In this document: positions 40,922 to 49,995 of the stretch, piece by piece | Layout: each line of letters starts with the position of its first letter | Numbering within the stretch: the first letter of the stretch is position 1 | NCBI GenBank assembly: GCA_949292635.1 | Contig: CASEZY010000001.1 | Location: forward strand, 158,434-222,433 | Direction: 5' to 3' | DNA length: 64,000 nucleotides | From: an uncultured Methanomassiliicoccales archaeon | GTDB lineage: Archaea > Thermoplasmatota > Thermoplasmata > Methanomassiliicoccales > Methanomethylophilaceae | Position numbers and translations under genes: made by a program | The notes under the pieces: generated by a model | What the model was told of the DNA's origin: nothing | What the model saw: only the letters and a program-made list of their open reading frames with translations | Databases searched by the model: none

Positions 40922-41597
40922 CTCTGGCGGTTATTATCAGCAGTATGGTCTCCGCACAGTTCTTGCAGGCGTCGGCGGCCTCCTCGATATCGTCGAAGAG
41001 GCTGCGGGTCAGCATCACCGACCTGAAGTCCATGTCGGAGATCATGACCTTCTTCAGGCCCGCGAAGTACATGGAATCGATGACGCGCTCCTGGTCCTTG
41101 ATGCTCTCCACGCAACGGACGGCGTCCTCCATGGGGGCACCCTGCTGCAGGCAGTCTATGGCGGACACCAGGAGCTTCACCGCAAGCTGGAGCTCCTTGG
41201 TCATGGCAGCCATGGACTCCCACACGGTGTTGGGGGCGCTGATGCCGGTCTCGATCATCAGCTGGATGTAGGTGCCGGCGTCCAGGCACCAGTCGGCAAC
41301 CTTGTCGGTCTTCTTGATGAAATGGAGCAGGTCCTCCCTCTCCCTTATGGTGAGGGAGCCTTTGGACATCTCGGATGTGAGGGATTCCTCCACCCTGTCC
41401 GCCTCCCTCTCGCACAGGACGATGCGGTCCACGGACCTGGCGGCGGCATCGGTGTCTCCGCGGCCCATGGCGCCCACGGCGTTGGCCAGCTCGTTCACGG
41501 CATCATGGACCACGAGCCCGTGGGCCCTGCTGCCGGTGTCTATCTTCTCCCCTTTCCTCTTGACGAACCAGTCAAGAAGTCCCTTTGCATCATTCAA
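40914..41597 (-). CDS. DUF47 family (PhoU-like) protein
   Basis: A 227-residue all-helical PhoU-like protein, with conserved-looking EREADRVEESLTSEM, LHFIKKTDKVADW and FDDIEEAADACKNCAETI. DUF47 proteins are usually paired with PiT phosphate transporters and thought to control phosphate or metal-phosphate traffic. Here the neighbour is an ABC importer, with eight-base overlaps on both sides, so a modulating role for that transporter is inferred. The start is TTG with GGAGGAG upstream. Confidence 0.85.
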   Translation of the reverse strand: MNDAKGLLDWFVKRKGEKIDTGSRAHGLVVHDAVNELANAVGAMGRGDTDAAARSVDRIVLCEREADRVEESLTSEMSKGSLTIREREDLLHFIKKTDKVADWCLDAGTYIQLMIETGISAPNTVWESMAAMTKELQLAVKLLVSAIDCLQQGAPMEDAVRCVESIKDQERVIDSMYFAGLKKVMISDMDFRSVMLTRSLFDDIEEAADACKNCAETILLIITARGE

Positions 41598-42675
41598 GCA
41601 CTATCTCCTCCTGCAATCCCTGTATTGGCCTGGCGAACAGCCTCGTCGCCTTCTTGTTGAAGACGAGATACACCACGTCACCCTTGGCGGGCGTATCCGT
41701 GTCCGTTGATATGTTGTACTCTATGAGGTCCTGTGAATCGGCCTCGGTGCGCACCCTCCAGTAGGTGCCCATGAACACCACCTCCCTCACGGTGGCGCGG
41801 ATGCCGTCGTTGGCCGTATAGACGTGCTCCGGACGTACCGACAGCACTACGGGGTCGCCGACGTCGAACTTGATCCCCTTGATCCTGGTGATGGAACCGT
41901 CACGCAGCACCACCTGGGTGTTCCCCTTCTTGGTGCGCTTGACCACGGTGCACTCGATGAGGTTGGTCTCGCCGATGAAGTAGGCGGCGAAGATGCTCTT
42001 CGGGTCGCGGTAGATCTCCAACGGGGTGCCGATCTCGTGGATGGTACCCTTGCGCATCAGGATGATGCGGTCGGAGACGGACATGGCCTCCTCCTGGTCG
42101 TGGGTCACATGCAGCACCGTGATCCCCAGCTTCTTCACCAGTCTGCGGATGTCATACCTCAGCTCGACCCTCACCCTGGCGTCCAAGGCCGAGAGGGGCT
42201 CGTCCAACATGATCACCTTGGAGCCGGAGGCCAGCGCCCTGGCGATGGCCACCTTCTGCTGCTCGCCGCCGGACAATTCCGACGGGAGGTATCCCGAACG
42301 GTCCAGCATCTTCACGAGTGTCAGATATTCCTCGGATATGGCGTCGGTCTCCTCACGGCTCTTGTCACGGACCCTGGGGCCGTAGCCCACGTTGTCCTTG
42401 AGGTTCATGTGAGGGAACAGGGCGATGTTCTGGAACACATAGCCCACGTCCCTGTCCTCTATGGGGATATCCGTGACGTCCTTGCCGTCTATGAGCACAC
42501 GGCCCTCGGTCGGATGGAGGATACCGGAGATGATCTTGATGAGGGTGGTCTTCCCGCACCCCGAGGGACCGAGGACGGTGACGTACTCCCCGCTGTTGAT
42601 GGTGACGTTGATGTCACGGGAGGCAACCACGGAGCCGAACCTCATCATCACGTGTTCCAACTTGATCTGGCTCAT
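41590..42675 (-). CDS. ABC transporter ATP-binding protein 1 (PotA/CysA-like, TOBE domain)
   Basis: A 361-residue importer ATPase. Walker A is LGPSGCGKTT, signature LSGGEQQKVAIARAL, Walker B VIMLDEPLSALD, and the His switch VLHVTHDQEEA. A C-terminal TOBE-type regulatory domain starts at about 240 (ECTVVKRT onward). It is one base from the second ATPase and overlaps the DUF47 gene. Together with the other ATPase and the fused permease it may form an asymmetric importer. The substrate is not clear. Confidence 0.9.
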   Translation of the reverse strand: MSQIKLEHVMMRFGSVVASRDINVTINSGEYVTVLGPSGCGKTTLIKIISGILHPTEGRVLIDGKDVTDIPIEDRDVGYVFQNIALFPHMNLKDNVGYGPRVRDKSREETDAISEEYLTLVKMLDRSGYLPSELSGGEQQKVAIARALASGSKVIMLDEPLSALDARVRVELRYDIRRLVKKLGITVLHVTHDQEEAMSVSDRIILMRKGTIHEIGTPLEIYRDPKSIFAAYFIGETNLIECTVVKRTKKGNTQVVLRDGSITRIKGIKFDVGDPVVLSVRPEHVYTANDGIRATVREVVFMGTYWRVRTEADSQDLIEYNISTDTDTPAKGDVVYLVFNKKATRLFARPIQGLQEEIVLE

Positions 42676-42676
42676 G

Positions 42677-43768
42677 TCACTCCACCCTCAGCTCCTCCTC
42701 CAGCCCGCACTCCGGCACGTCGAAGACGGATGCGGCGGAGGGAATCCACCTGACGGCGACGGTGTCGCCCTCTGAATAATCGTCGAACTTGCGGTTGGGA
42801 AGCTTGGAGGACACAAGACCCAGACCCTCCACGTTCATCTCCACGGTGATGCTCACGCCCTCGTAGAGGATGCGCTCGATCCTGCCCTCGAACCAGCCGC
42901 CCTCGGTCTTGGAGATCCTTGTGTTGCCGATCTTGACGGCGACGACCACGTCGTCACCGATCTCGTGCTTGTCATCATCCGCTTTGATGATGTAACCGCC
43001 GCATTCCACCGAGACCGTGCCTCCCTCCCTGGAGACCACCTTGCCGGTGAGTACGTTCGATCTACCGACGAAGTTGGCCACGAAGGGTGTGGCGGGGGAA
43101 TCGAACACCTCTCTCGGCGTACCGACCTGCAATATGCGGCCGTTGCGGATCACAGCTATACGGTCCGCCATCTCCAACGCCTCGTCCTGGTCGTGGGTGA
43201 CGTGCACCGCAGTCAGACCCATAGACTTCACCATGGATTTCAGGTCCTTCCTCAACTCCAGCCTCAGCCTGGCGTCCAGCGCCCTCAGGGGCTCGTCCAG
43301 CAGAAGGATGCGGGAACCGGATGCCATCGCCCTGGCCAGCGCCACCCTCTGCTGCTGTCCTCCGGACAGGTGGGTGGGGCGCTCCTTGGCCCTGGCCTCC
43401 AGATGCACCATGTGCAGCAGGTTGTTGGCGATGATCCTGGAGTCCTCCGGGTCCCACTCCTTGATGGTGGGGCCGAAGAGGATGTTGTCCATGACGGACA
43501 TGTGGGGGAACAGGGAATACTGCTGCGACAGCATCGTCGCACCGCGCTTGGCTGTCTCCAGCTGAGTGACATCCTCGCCGTCGAAGGTGATGGTGCCGCT
43601 GTCCGGGATGGTGAGACCGCAGATCATGCGCATGGCAGTGGTCTTCCCCGCCCCGGTGGGGCCGAGTATGCAGAGGTACTCTCCGTCCATCACCTCGAGA
43701 TTGAGGTCATCGGCGGCTACGGCGTCGCCGAAGCGTTTGCAGACATGGGACATCACGATCTCCGGCAT
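42677..43768 (-). CDS. ABC transporter ATP-binding protein 2 (PotA-like, TOBE domain)
   Basis: A 363-residue ATPase with Walker A LGPTGAGKTT, signature LSGGQQQRVALARAM, Walker B ILLLDEPLRALD and HVTHDQDEA, then a TOBE-type tail. It differs clearly in sequence from the neighbouring ATPase, so they are paralogues and not a recent duplicate. I chose the ATG at 43768, which overlaps the permease stop (TGATG); the longer frame is a shadow. Both nucleotide-binding sites look intact. Confidence 0.9.
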   Translation of the reverse strand: MPEIVMSHVCKRFGDAVAADDLNLEVMDGEYLCILGPTGAGKTTAMRMICGLTIPDSGTITFDGEDVTQLETAKRGATMLSQQYSLFPHMSVMDNILFGPTIKEWDPEDSRIIANNLLHMVHLEARAKERPTHLSGGQQQRVALARAMASGSRILLLDEPLRALDARLRLELRKDLKSMVKSMGLTAVHVTHDQDEALEMADRIAVIRNGRILQVGTPREVFDSPATPFVANFVGRSNVLTGKVVSREGGTVSVECGGYIIKADDDKHEIGDDVVVAVKIGNTRISKTEGGWFEGRIERILYEGVSITVEMNVEGLGLVSSKLPNRKFDDYSEGDTVAVRWIPSAASVFDVPECGLEEELRVE

Positions 43769-45432
43769 CAGTCCTTGCCTCCCATGCGATCGATGACGAT
43801 CCTCAGTCCGAACATGAACACGAAGCATATGGCGATGAGCATCACCGACGATACTGCCGCGGCGTAGTAGTTGGGAATGTCCCCGTTGATGAAGTTGACG
43901 ATATAGATGGGCACCGTGTTGACGGTGTTGGAGATCGCCTGGGTGGCGCCGGTCTCTCCCAGACTCCTGGTGAAGGCCAGCACCGCTCCTGCCAACAAGG
44001 ACGACTTCACCATGGGTAGCAGCACCTTGCGGAAGGCCTGGAACGGCTTGGCGCCCAATGTGCGTGCAATTTCCTCATAAGACGGGTCCACCTCCTCGAT
44101 GGCGCCCACCAGGTTCCTGACCAGCAACGGATACGTGAACGAGATGTGTCCGAATATGACCAACAGGACTCCCCATGAGGAAAGACCCAGACCTCCCCAG
44201 AACAGACCCAGGGAGAATCCCAATGCGGTGGTGGGGATGATCAGCGGCACGTTCACCAGGTTGTCCAACAGCTCGGCACGCTTGGAACCGCGGTTCCTGG
44301 CGATGTACATGGCCACCGGGATCCCGAAGATTATGTCGAAGACGGTTGCGACACCGGCCACCAGGAACGATGTGCCCACGGCGGAGAGGAATCCGCCGTA
44401 ATCGGAATACGAGCCTTCGGTGCCCAGACAGACGAAGATGTAGAACGACGGTATCAGGATGAATATCAGCGCGAACATGAAGGCCAGGGAATCCTTGGCG
44501 GTGGCCACCTTCTTCCCGCTGACCCTCCTGCCGAACCGGGGCCAGACCTTCCTCCACGGTATCTTCAGACGGGTCATGATGGTCTTGGCCAGGAACAGCA
44601 TCAGCAGCGCGAACACGATGAGCAGCGAGCTGATCAGGATCAGTTCGGGGACCGCGTCACCCAATCCTGAGGTCGGGTCCTGGGACATGTGGCGCAGTTC
44701 GCTGATCAGCGTAGGTCCGGTGAAGAACCCGTTGATGTCGAAGGTGCTGGCACCCATCATGGTCAGCACTATGTAGGTACCGCCGGTCTCGGACAGGGAC
44801 CTGGCGAAGCAGAGGATGAATCCGGTGACCAGTCCCGCCCTGAACAGCGGCAATGTGATGGTCCTCACGGCAGTCCACTTGGACGCGCCCAACGTCATGG
44901 CCGCGGTCTCGCAGTTGGTGTCGATCTGCTCCAGGATACCGGACAGGCAGCGGACCATGTACGGGTATGTGAATATCAGATGCAGCAGGACGACCATCAG
45001 GTAGGGGCTCATCACCAACCCCAGACCGGGGACGGTGATCCCGTCGGGACAGCCCCAGAACACCATGACAGAGAATCCCAGCGCCACCGTGGGGAAGGCC
45101 AGGGGCATGTCGATGAAGGTGTCCAGATACTTGTTGAAACGGTAGTTTTTGCGGACCAGCATCCAGGCCATGGGCAGGCCCACCACGATATCCAATACCG
45201 TGACGATGAACGCCAATGAGAACGAATTCCAGATGGCGCCCCAGATGATGGACATGGTATCGGAGTCCGCCAGAACGCCTTGGATTTCATCCCACCGGGT
45301 GGGGATGCTGAAGATGACGAAGATTGCCGGTATGACTATGATGACGGCGAATATGATGCAGGCCAAGGCAAGCCATGCCTTGCGATTCCTGGGATTGCTG
45401 GAAATCTCGTCTATCTTCTCGATTAGCGCCAA
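43768..45432 (-). CDS. ABC importer permease, two fused membrane domains
   Basis: A 554-residue protein with two binding-protein-dependent permease domains in one chain, as in FbpB or ThiP. Each has an EAA loop for ATPase contact: CETAAMTLGASKWTAVRTITLP and YEEIARTLGAKPFQAFRKVLLP. About twelve helices are expected. The start is TTG. No substrate-binding protein gene lies in the operon or nearby, so the cargo (iron, thiamine, polyamine, phosphate-like) cannot be named. It is first in a five-gene run of overlapping genes. Confidence 0.9.
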   Translation of the reverse strand: MALIEKIDEISSNPRNRKAWLALACIIFAVIIVIPAIFVIFSIPTRWDEIQGVLADSDTMSIIWGAIWNSFSLAFIVTVLDIVVGLPMAWMLVRKNYRFNKYLDTFIDMPLAFPTVALGFSVMVFWGCPDGITVPGLGLVMSPYLMVVLLHLIFTYPYMVRCLSGILEQIDTNCETAAMTLGASKWTAVRTITLPLFRAGLVTGFILCFARSLSETGGTYIVLTMMGASTFDINGFFTGPTLISELRHMSQDPTSGLGDAVPELILISSLLIVFALLMLFLAKTIMTRLKIPWRKVWPRFGRRVSGKKVATAKDSLAFMFALIFILIPSFYIFVCLGTEGSYSDYGGFLSAVGTSFLVAGVATVFDIIFGIPVAMYIARNRGSKRAELLDNLVNVPLIIPTTALGFSLGLFWGGLGLSSWGVLLVIFGHISFTYPLLVRNLVGAIEEVDPSYEEIARTLGAKPFQAFRKVLLPMVKSSLLAGAVLAFTRSLGETGATQAISNTVNTVPIYIVNFINGDIPNYYAAAVSSVMLIAICFVFMFGLRIVIDRMGGKD

Positions 45433-45451
45433 GAGGGAGACCCCGTTACTA

Positions 45452-45466
45452 ATCGCGGGTAGCGAT
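45452..45466 (-). promoter_or_regulatory. Palindrome before the ABC permease gene
   Basis: ATCGC-N5-GCGAT lies 20-34 bases before the permease start, next to a TATA-like CCTTAATT on the minus strand (about 45467-45474). The same half-sites, with a four-base centre, occur at 20412-20425. Confidence 0.4.
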
Positions 45467-45484
45467 AATTAAGGTATTGGAAGG

Positions 45485-45703
45485 TCAGAGCAGGGAGATG
45501 CTCACGACGTTGTTCCCGCGGAGGACGACGGTGCCGAGACGGCGCTCCTCGTTGGCCGCGGTCCTCTCGACGGTCTCATCCAGGACCATGTTCATGTACT
45601 CGTCGTAGCCGGTCAGCTTGCCCTCCAGAACCCTGCTGTCCTTCAGCAGGAGGGAGATGCGCTTGTCCACCGTCTTTTCCAGCAATGCGAGGGGCAAGAC
45701 CAT
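45485..45703 (-). CDS. lsm: Sm-like archaeal protein (Lsm)
   Basis: A 72-residue Sm-fold RNA-binding protein that should form a heptameric ring. The Sm1 motif is seen in RISLLLKDSRVLEGKLTGYDEYMNMVLDETVE and the Sm2 motif in LGTVVLRGNNVVSI. AGGT lies nine bases before the ATG. Upstream is a TATA-like element and a GC palindrome, so it is probably transcribed on its own, between ppx and the ABC operon. Confidence 0.94.
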   Translation of the reverse strand: MVLPLALLEKTVDKRISLLLKDSRVLEGKLTGYDEYMNMVLDETVERTAANEERRLGTVVLRGNNVVSISLL

Positions 45704-45730
45704 ATCAATCGACCTTTAATCCACGCACCC

Positions 45731-45762
45731 GTTATAATACCTTCCACGCCCGCGCACGCGGG
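45731..45762 (-). promoter_or_regulatory. TATA-like element and GC palindrome before lsm
   Basis: On the minus strand GTATTATAAC (45731-45740) lies about 30 bases before the lsm ATG. Just upstream is the perfect palindrome CCCGCG-CA-CGCGGG (45749-45762), which could also end ppx transcripts. Confidence 0.5.
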
Positions 45763-45795
45763 ATTAGGGGAAAAACACGGGGGATCGGCGGGCCC

Positions 45796-47373
45796 CTATT
45801 CATTGGCGTTCGATACTGGCACATCCGTGGGTGATGTGATCTCGTCCGTGTGTATCCTCAGCCTCACGCCGAACAGGGATTCGAAGTCCGAACGGCACTC
45901 CTCCAGCCTCCAGGCCTCCATGCTCACGTCACCGTCGGCATGGATGGTCAGATCGGCGTTTATGCCCATGCGGTCAAGACGGACGTCCTTCACCAGGCCC
46001 CTGCGGTGACGGTCCAGGACGTCGGCGATCTTCAGGACCATGGCGCATCTGCGGACCTTCTCCGCGGTATCCGGCGTCAGGTCGGAGAGGAGCTTGTCCC
46101 CCTTGCCGGGGAAGCGCTTGTGATGGAACCTGGCGATGAGTGCCATGCATTCCAGTTCACGGTAGTCGAATCCCAGCATGTAGGAGTTCTGGATGATGGT
46201 GTAGGTATGGATGTTGTGCTTCAGGTAGGAGATGAACTCGCCGATGTCGTGCAACGTCGCCGCGTAAGGAAGGAGTTCATCGGTGAAGACGTCGCGTTCC
46301 ATGAGACCGACGGAGACCATCTGTGAGACGAGACTCTCGGCCAGGGACCTCACCTTGTCCGCATGGGGACGGTCGTACCTGCACCTCTCCGCCAGTTTGC
46401 GCACCGATGATTCGCGGATGTCGTCGGTGATGCCCCCCAGTGACATGATGTGGTCCACCAGCATCCCCTCCCGGAGGCCTTTGTCCACCACGTCAAGCCG
46501 GCGGATCCTGAACAGACGCATGAGGCCGAGTGCCACATACCCTCCGCCGATGATGATGTCGGTACGGTTGGACCCGAGCTTGGGGACGGATGCCCTGCGC
46601 TCCACGTTCATGGACGAGAGCGATTCCATCAGCGTCTCCAGTTCGCTCCTGAGTATGTATGACGGGTCACGATCCTTGCGCCCGTAGGCGGCCATCTCCG
46701 CAAGTGCCAGCAGTGTGCCGGATGACCCTATGGCGCGGTCGTAGCCGTGCTCGCTGACGAAGCGCACCGCATGATACGATTCGGATTCCACCTTCTTCAG
46801 CAAGGCGTCGATATCGTTGCCGGAAAGCGGTTTGCGAACGTCCACGCCGCATCCGAAGGAGAGTCTCACCGCTCCCAGACGCAGGCTGTCGATGTATTCG
46901 ATATCCTTCCCCTTACCCAGGGTGATCTCGGTGCTGCCGCCGCCTATGTCGATGGTCAGCGTACGCTCCGGAGGGCCGTTGGGACCGAACATACCCAGAC
47001 GTATCAGACGAGCCTCCTCCGGCCCCGGGATCACACGGACGTCCACCCCGTCGGTGCGCAGCGCGTCTATCAGTTCCGCACGGTTCTCGGCCTCCCTGGC
47101 GGCGGAGGTGGCGAAGCAGTAGATGCTCTCCGCACCCAGGTCCCTGGAGTGCTGCACGAAGTTGCCCACGGTGATGCGGCAGCGGTCTATCACCTCGTCG
47201 GACAGCCTCCCGTCGAGATAGAGGGTCTGACCCAGACGTATGGATTCCTTGTCCTGGTAGATGGGCACGGCAAGCATGTCAGGATAGAGCCTTACCACCA
47301 GCATGTGCACCGAGTTGGTGCCCAGATCGATGAAGGACACCACCTGGGATCCGTCGTCAGATATTCCAAACAC
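45796..47373 (-). CDS. ppx: Ppx/GppA family exopolyphosphatase
   Basis: A 525-residue actin-fold phosphatase that removes terminal phosphate from polyphosphate (or pppGpp in bacteria). Motifs are FIDLGTNSVHMLV, FATSAAREAENR, LTIDIGGGSTEITLG and IGSSGTLLALAEM; the C-terminal part (about 330-520) is HD-like with ATLHDIGEFISYLKHNIHTYTIIQN. The start is GTG and overlaps ppk by 17 bases. It ends with TAG, and read-through would run more than 30 codons through the lsm promoter region. Its pairing with ppk makes a polyphosphate make-and-break module. Confidence 0.9.
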   Translation of the reverse strand: MFGISDDGSQVVSFIDLGTNSVHMLVVRLYPDMLAVPIYQDKESIRLGQTLYLDGRLSDEVIDRCRITVGNFVQHSRDLGAESIYCFATSAAREAENRAELIDALRTDGVDVRVIPGPEEARLIRLGMFGPNGPPERTLTIDIGGGSTEITLGKGKDIEYIDSLRLGAVRLSFGCGVDVRKPLSGNDIDALLKKVESESYHAVRFVSEHGYDRAIGSSGTLLALAEMAAYGRKDRDPSYILRSELETLMESLSSMNVERRASVPKLGSNRTDIIIGGGYVALGLMRLFRIRRLDVVDKGLREGMLVDHIMSLGGITDDIRESSVRKLAERCRYDRPHADKVRSLAESLVSQMVSVGLMERDVFTDELLPYAATLHDIGEFISYLKHNIHTYTIIQNSYMLGFDYRELECMALIARFHHKRFPGKGDKLLSDLTPDTAEKVRRCAMVLKIADVLDRHRRGLVKDVRLDRMGINADLTIHADGDVSMEAWRLEECRSDFESLFGVRLRIHTDEITSPTDVPVSNANE

Positions 47374-49447
47374 CTCTGTTGTCGATGAGCACCTGCTGCG
47401 AACGGTAGGGGGCCTCGTTGTTGAGACGCTTCACCGGTTCGTAGGTCCCGTCGGACTTGAGCTCCATGGCCTTCACGTTATCGGACAGGTGCACCTTCAG
47501 TATGGTGTCCCTGATGGTGGCCAGCATCTTCTTGTCCAGCACCGGGAACAGGGTCTCCACCCTGGCTATCAGGTTCCTGGGCATCAGGTCCGAGGAGCCC
47601 ATGTACATCTTGGGGTCGCCGTTGTTGTTGAAGTAGTATATCCTCGCGTGCTCCAGGAAGCGGTCCACGATGCTGGTTACGCGGATGTTGTCCGAGATGC
47701 CCGGCACGCCCGGACGCAGGCAGCACAGACCGCGTATGTTCAGGTCTATGCGCACACCGGCCATGGATGCGCGGTACAGTTCGGCGATGATATCCGAATC
47801 CACCAGTCCGTTGGCCTTGAAGGCTATGTACCCGTTGCCATTCTCGCGATGGTTGTCGGCCTCGGCACGGATCATGTCGATAAGCCTCTGCTTCAGCGTC
47901 ACCGGGGACACCAGCAGATGCCTGTATTCGCGGGGGCCGAAGAACCCGGTAAGGGCGTTGAAGAGCTCTCCCACATCCTGGCCGATCTCCTGGTTCGCCG
48001 TGAAGTACGAGAGGTCGCAGTACTGCTTGGAGGATGAGGTGTTGTAGTTGCCGGAGGACATGTGGGTGTATCTTACCATCTTCCCGTCCTCCTCCCTGAC
48101 CACCTGCAGCAGCTTGGAATGGACCTTCAGGTCCACCGGGCCGAACACCACGTGGACGCCCATGCTCTCCAGCTCCCTGGCCCACTTGATGTTCATGCTC
48201 TCGTCGAACTTGGCCCTGACCTCCATGAGAACGGAGACGGACTTGCCGTTCTCCCAGGCACGCTTCAACGCGTTGACCAATGACGGGTCCTTCCCGATAC
48301 GATACAGGCATATCTTGATGCTGCGCACCTGCTTGTCGTCTGCGGCGGCGTTGAGGAAGCGCATTACCGTGCTGTTGAATGATTCGAAGGGGTAGTAGAA
48401 GATCCAGTCCTTGGTGCGGATCGCCCTGAAGATGTCGGAGCCTTCGGCGAACTCCTCCGGGACGGAGGGCTCGAAGCAGGGTTCTTTCAACTCCGGATGG
48501 TCCAGACCGGCTATCTGCCACAGGTCCACCAAACGGATGGCATCCTTGAGTTTGATGATCTGGCTCATGGTCAGGTTGAGGTTCCTGCCGAACATGGCCA
48601 TCACCCCCGGGGGCATGGAATCGTCCACCATCATGCCCACGGGGAATCCCATGTCGCGGTCCTCGATACTCTCCTCCACCGCGGACATCATGTCGCACGC
48701 CTCGTCTATGGTGACCTTCACGTCCGCGTTCCTCTTGACGTTGAAGTAGTAGACCCCGGAGACGGTGAGTCCCGGGAAGAGGTGGTAGATGGAGTGACGC
48801 ATTATGTCCTCCAGCTTCACGAAGTCCGAGCCCTTCTCCTCCGAGGGCACCTGGATGAAGCGGGGGAAGCTGTTCACCGGCACCTTCACCCTGGCGTAGC
48901 GGACCGTTCCGGCGGCATCGATCAGCCTGACCGCCAGGTTCAGGGAGTCGTTGGACATGAAGGGGAACGGATGCGACACGTCCATGGCCAGGGGCGTGAG
49001 CACCGGGTGCAATGTTGAGCGATAATAATCCTCGATCCACTGGGTCTGTTCCGCGCTGAGGCTGTCTAACGTATGGATCCTGATGCCGTGGGCCGCCAAA
49101 TCCCTTCTGAGACGGTCCCAGCAGGAACTGTAGCCGTCGGCCAGCCTCTGGACCTCCTCCAGCACGTGCTCCAGCGCCGAATCCGTACGGTCCTGGTCCG
49201 GACCGTAGTAGGGGAGACGCTCCGCCTTCACCATGCCTGGGATGCGGATGGTGAAGAACTCGTCGATGTTGCCGTAGCATATGGCGAGGAACTTCGCCCT
49301 CTCCAGGAGGGGGACGGAGGAATCGTCCGCCAGTCTCAGGCACCTGCGGTTGAAGCCCAGCCAGGACATCTCCCTGTTGATGTAGAGGGAGGGGTCGTAG
49401 AGGTCGGTCTGCCTGTCGTCGTCGGAGAAGTCTGGATATCCGGTCAT
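47357..49447 (-). CDS. ppk: Polyphosphate kinase 1
   Basis: A 696-residue PPK1 that reversibly builds polyphosphate from ATP. The N-terminal domain holds INREMSWLGFNRRCLRLADD and GNIDEFFTIRIPG. The catalytic His that becomes phosphorylated lies in VRYTHMSSGNYNTSSSKQYCDLSYF, and the second conserved His in SIVDRFLEHARIYYFNN. RGLCCLRPGVPG is also typical. A TATA-like GTTATATACT element (49480-49489) lies about 35 bases upstream. Its stop lies inside ppx. Confidence 0.94.
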   Translation of the reverse strand: MTGYPDFSDDDRQTDLYDPSLYINREMSWLGFNRRCLRLADDSSVPLLERAKFLAICYGNIDEFFTIRIPGMVKAERLPYYGPDQDRTDSALEHVLEEVQRLADGYSSCWDRLRRDLAAHGIRIHTLDSLSAEQTQWIEDYYRSTLHPVLTPLAMDVSHPFPFMSNDSLNLAVRLIDAAGTVRYARVKVPVNSFPRFIQVPSEEKGSDFVKLEDIMRHSIYHLFPGLTVSGVYYFNVKRNADVKVTIDEACDMMSAVEESIEDRDMGFPVGMMVDDSMPPGVMAMFGRNLNLTMSQIIKLKDAIRLVDLWQIAGLDHPELKEPCFEPSVPEEFAEGSDIFRAIRTKDWIFYYPFESFNSTVMRFLNAAADDKQVRSIKICLYRIGKDPSLVNALKRAWENGKSVSVLMEVRAKFDESMNIKWARELESMGVHVVFGPVDLKVHSKLLQVVREEDGKMVRYTHMSSGNYNTSSSKQYCDLSYFTANQEIGQDVGELFNALTGFFGPREYRHLLVSPVTLKQRLIDMIRAEADNHRENGNGYIAFKANGLVDSDIIAELYRASMAGVRIDLNIRGLCCLRPGVPGISDNIRVTSIVDRFLEHARIYYFNNNGDPKMYMGSSDLMPRNLIARVETLFPVLDKKMLATIRDTILKVHLSDNVKAMELKSDGTYEPVKRLNNEAPYRSQQVLIDNRGVWNI

Positions 49448-49479
49448 CTTAGGGCCTGAGCCGGGAATCCGGTTCCATC

Positions 49480-49489
49480 GTTATATACT
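49480..49489 (-). promoter_or_regulatory. TATA-like element for ppk-ppx
   Basis: AGTATATAAC on the minus strand lies about 35 bases before the ppk ATG and just past the scpB stop, giving the ppk-ppx pair its own promoter. Confidence 0.5.
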
Positions 49490-49491
49490 AT

Positions 49492-49995
49492 TCAGGACAG
49501 CTGCTGAGAGTCCAGCCAACGGCGGATGTCCTCCTTGCGGGTTCCTTCCACGCCGAAGTATTCCATGAACTTCTTGGTGACCGTAAGCTCCTTGGAGTTG
49601 CCGATCTTCTTGCCGTTGACGAAGCCCTTCTCGATCAGCGCGGGAACGTCGTCGTACACCCTGGCGCCGATCTTCTTGCTGAGCTCGGACTGCATGATCG
49701 GCTGGTGGTACGCAATGGCGACCAGGGTCTTCATCAGACCACGTCCCAACTCCGCGTCGGTGAACTGGTCGGTGTACTCGCTGTACTCGTCCCTCAGGCG
49801 CATCACGATCTCGGAGCCGATCTTGGAGATGCGGATCGCCGACCCGCGGTCGTCGTATTCCTGCTTGAGGGACTTGAGCGCCTCTCGGACCTGGGTGTCC
49901 TCCAGGCCGGTGCGCTCGGCGATGTCGCGTACCCTGAGCGGGCGGGAGGCGGAGAACAGGGCCGCCTCCACCGCACACTTGGGGTTCATCAGCAT
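49492..49995 (-). CDS. scpB: Segregation and condensation protein B
   Basis: A 167-residue ScpB (kite family) with two winged-helix domains: AVEAALFSASRPLRVRDIAERTGLEDTQVREALKSL and GLMKTLVAIAYHQPIMQSELSKKIGARVYDDVPALIEKGFV. It bridges the SMC head and ScpA kleisin. The start at 49995 overlaps the scpA stop (TGATG); further residues upstream in this frame are a shadow of scpA. Confidence 0.92.
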   Translation of the reverse strand: MLMNPKCAVEAALFSASRPLRVRDIAERTGLEDTQVREALKSLKQEYDDRGSAIRISKIGSEIVMRLRDEYSEYTDQFTDAELGRGLMKTLVAIAYHQPIMQSELSKKIGARVYDDVPALIEKGFVNGKKIGNSKELTVTKKFMEYFGVEGTRKEDIRRWLDSQQLS

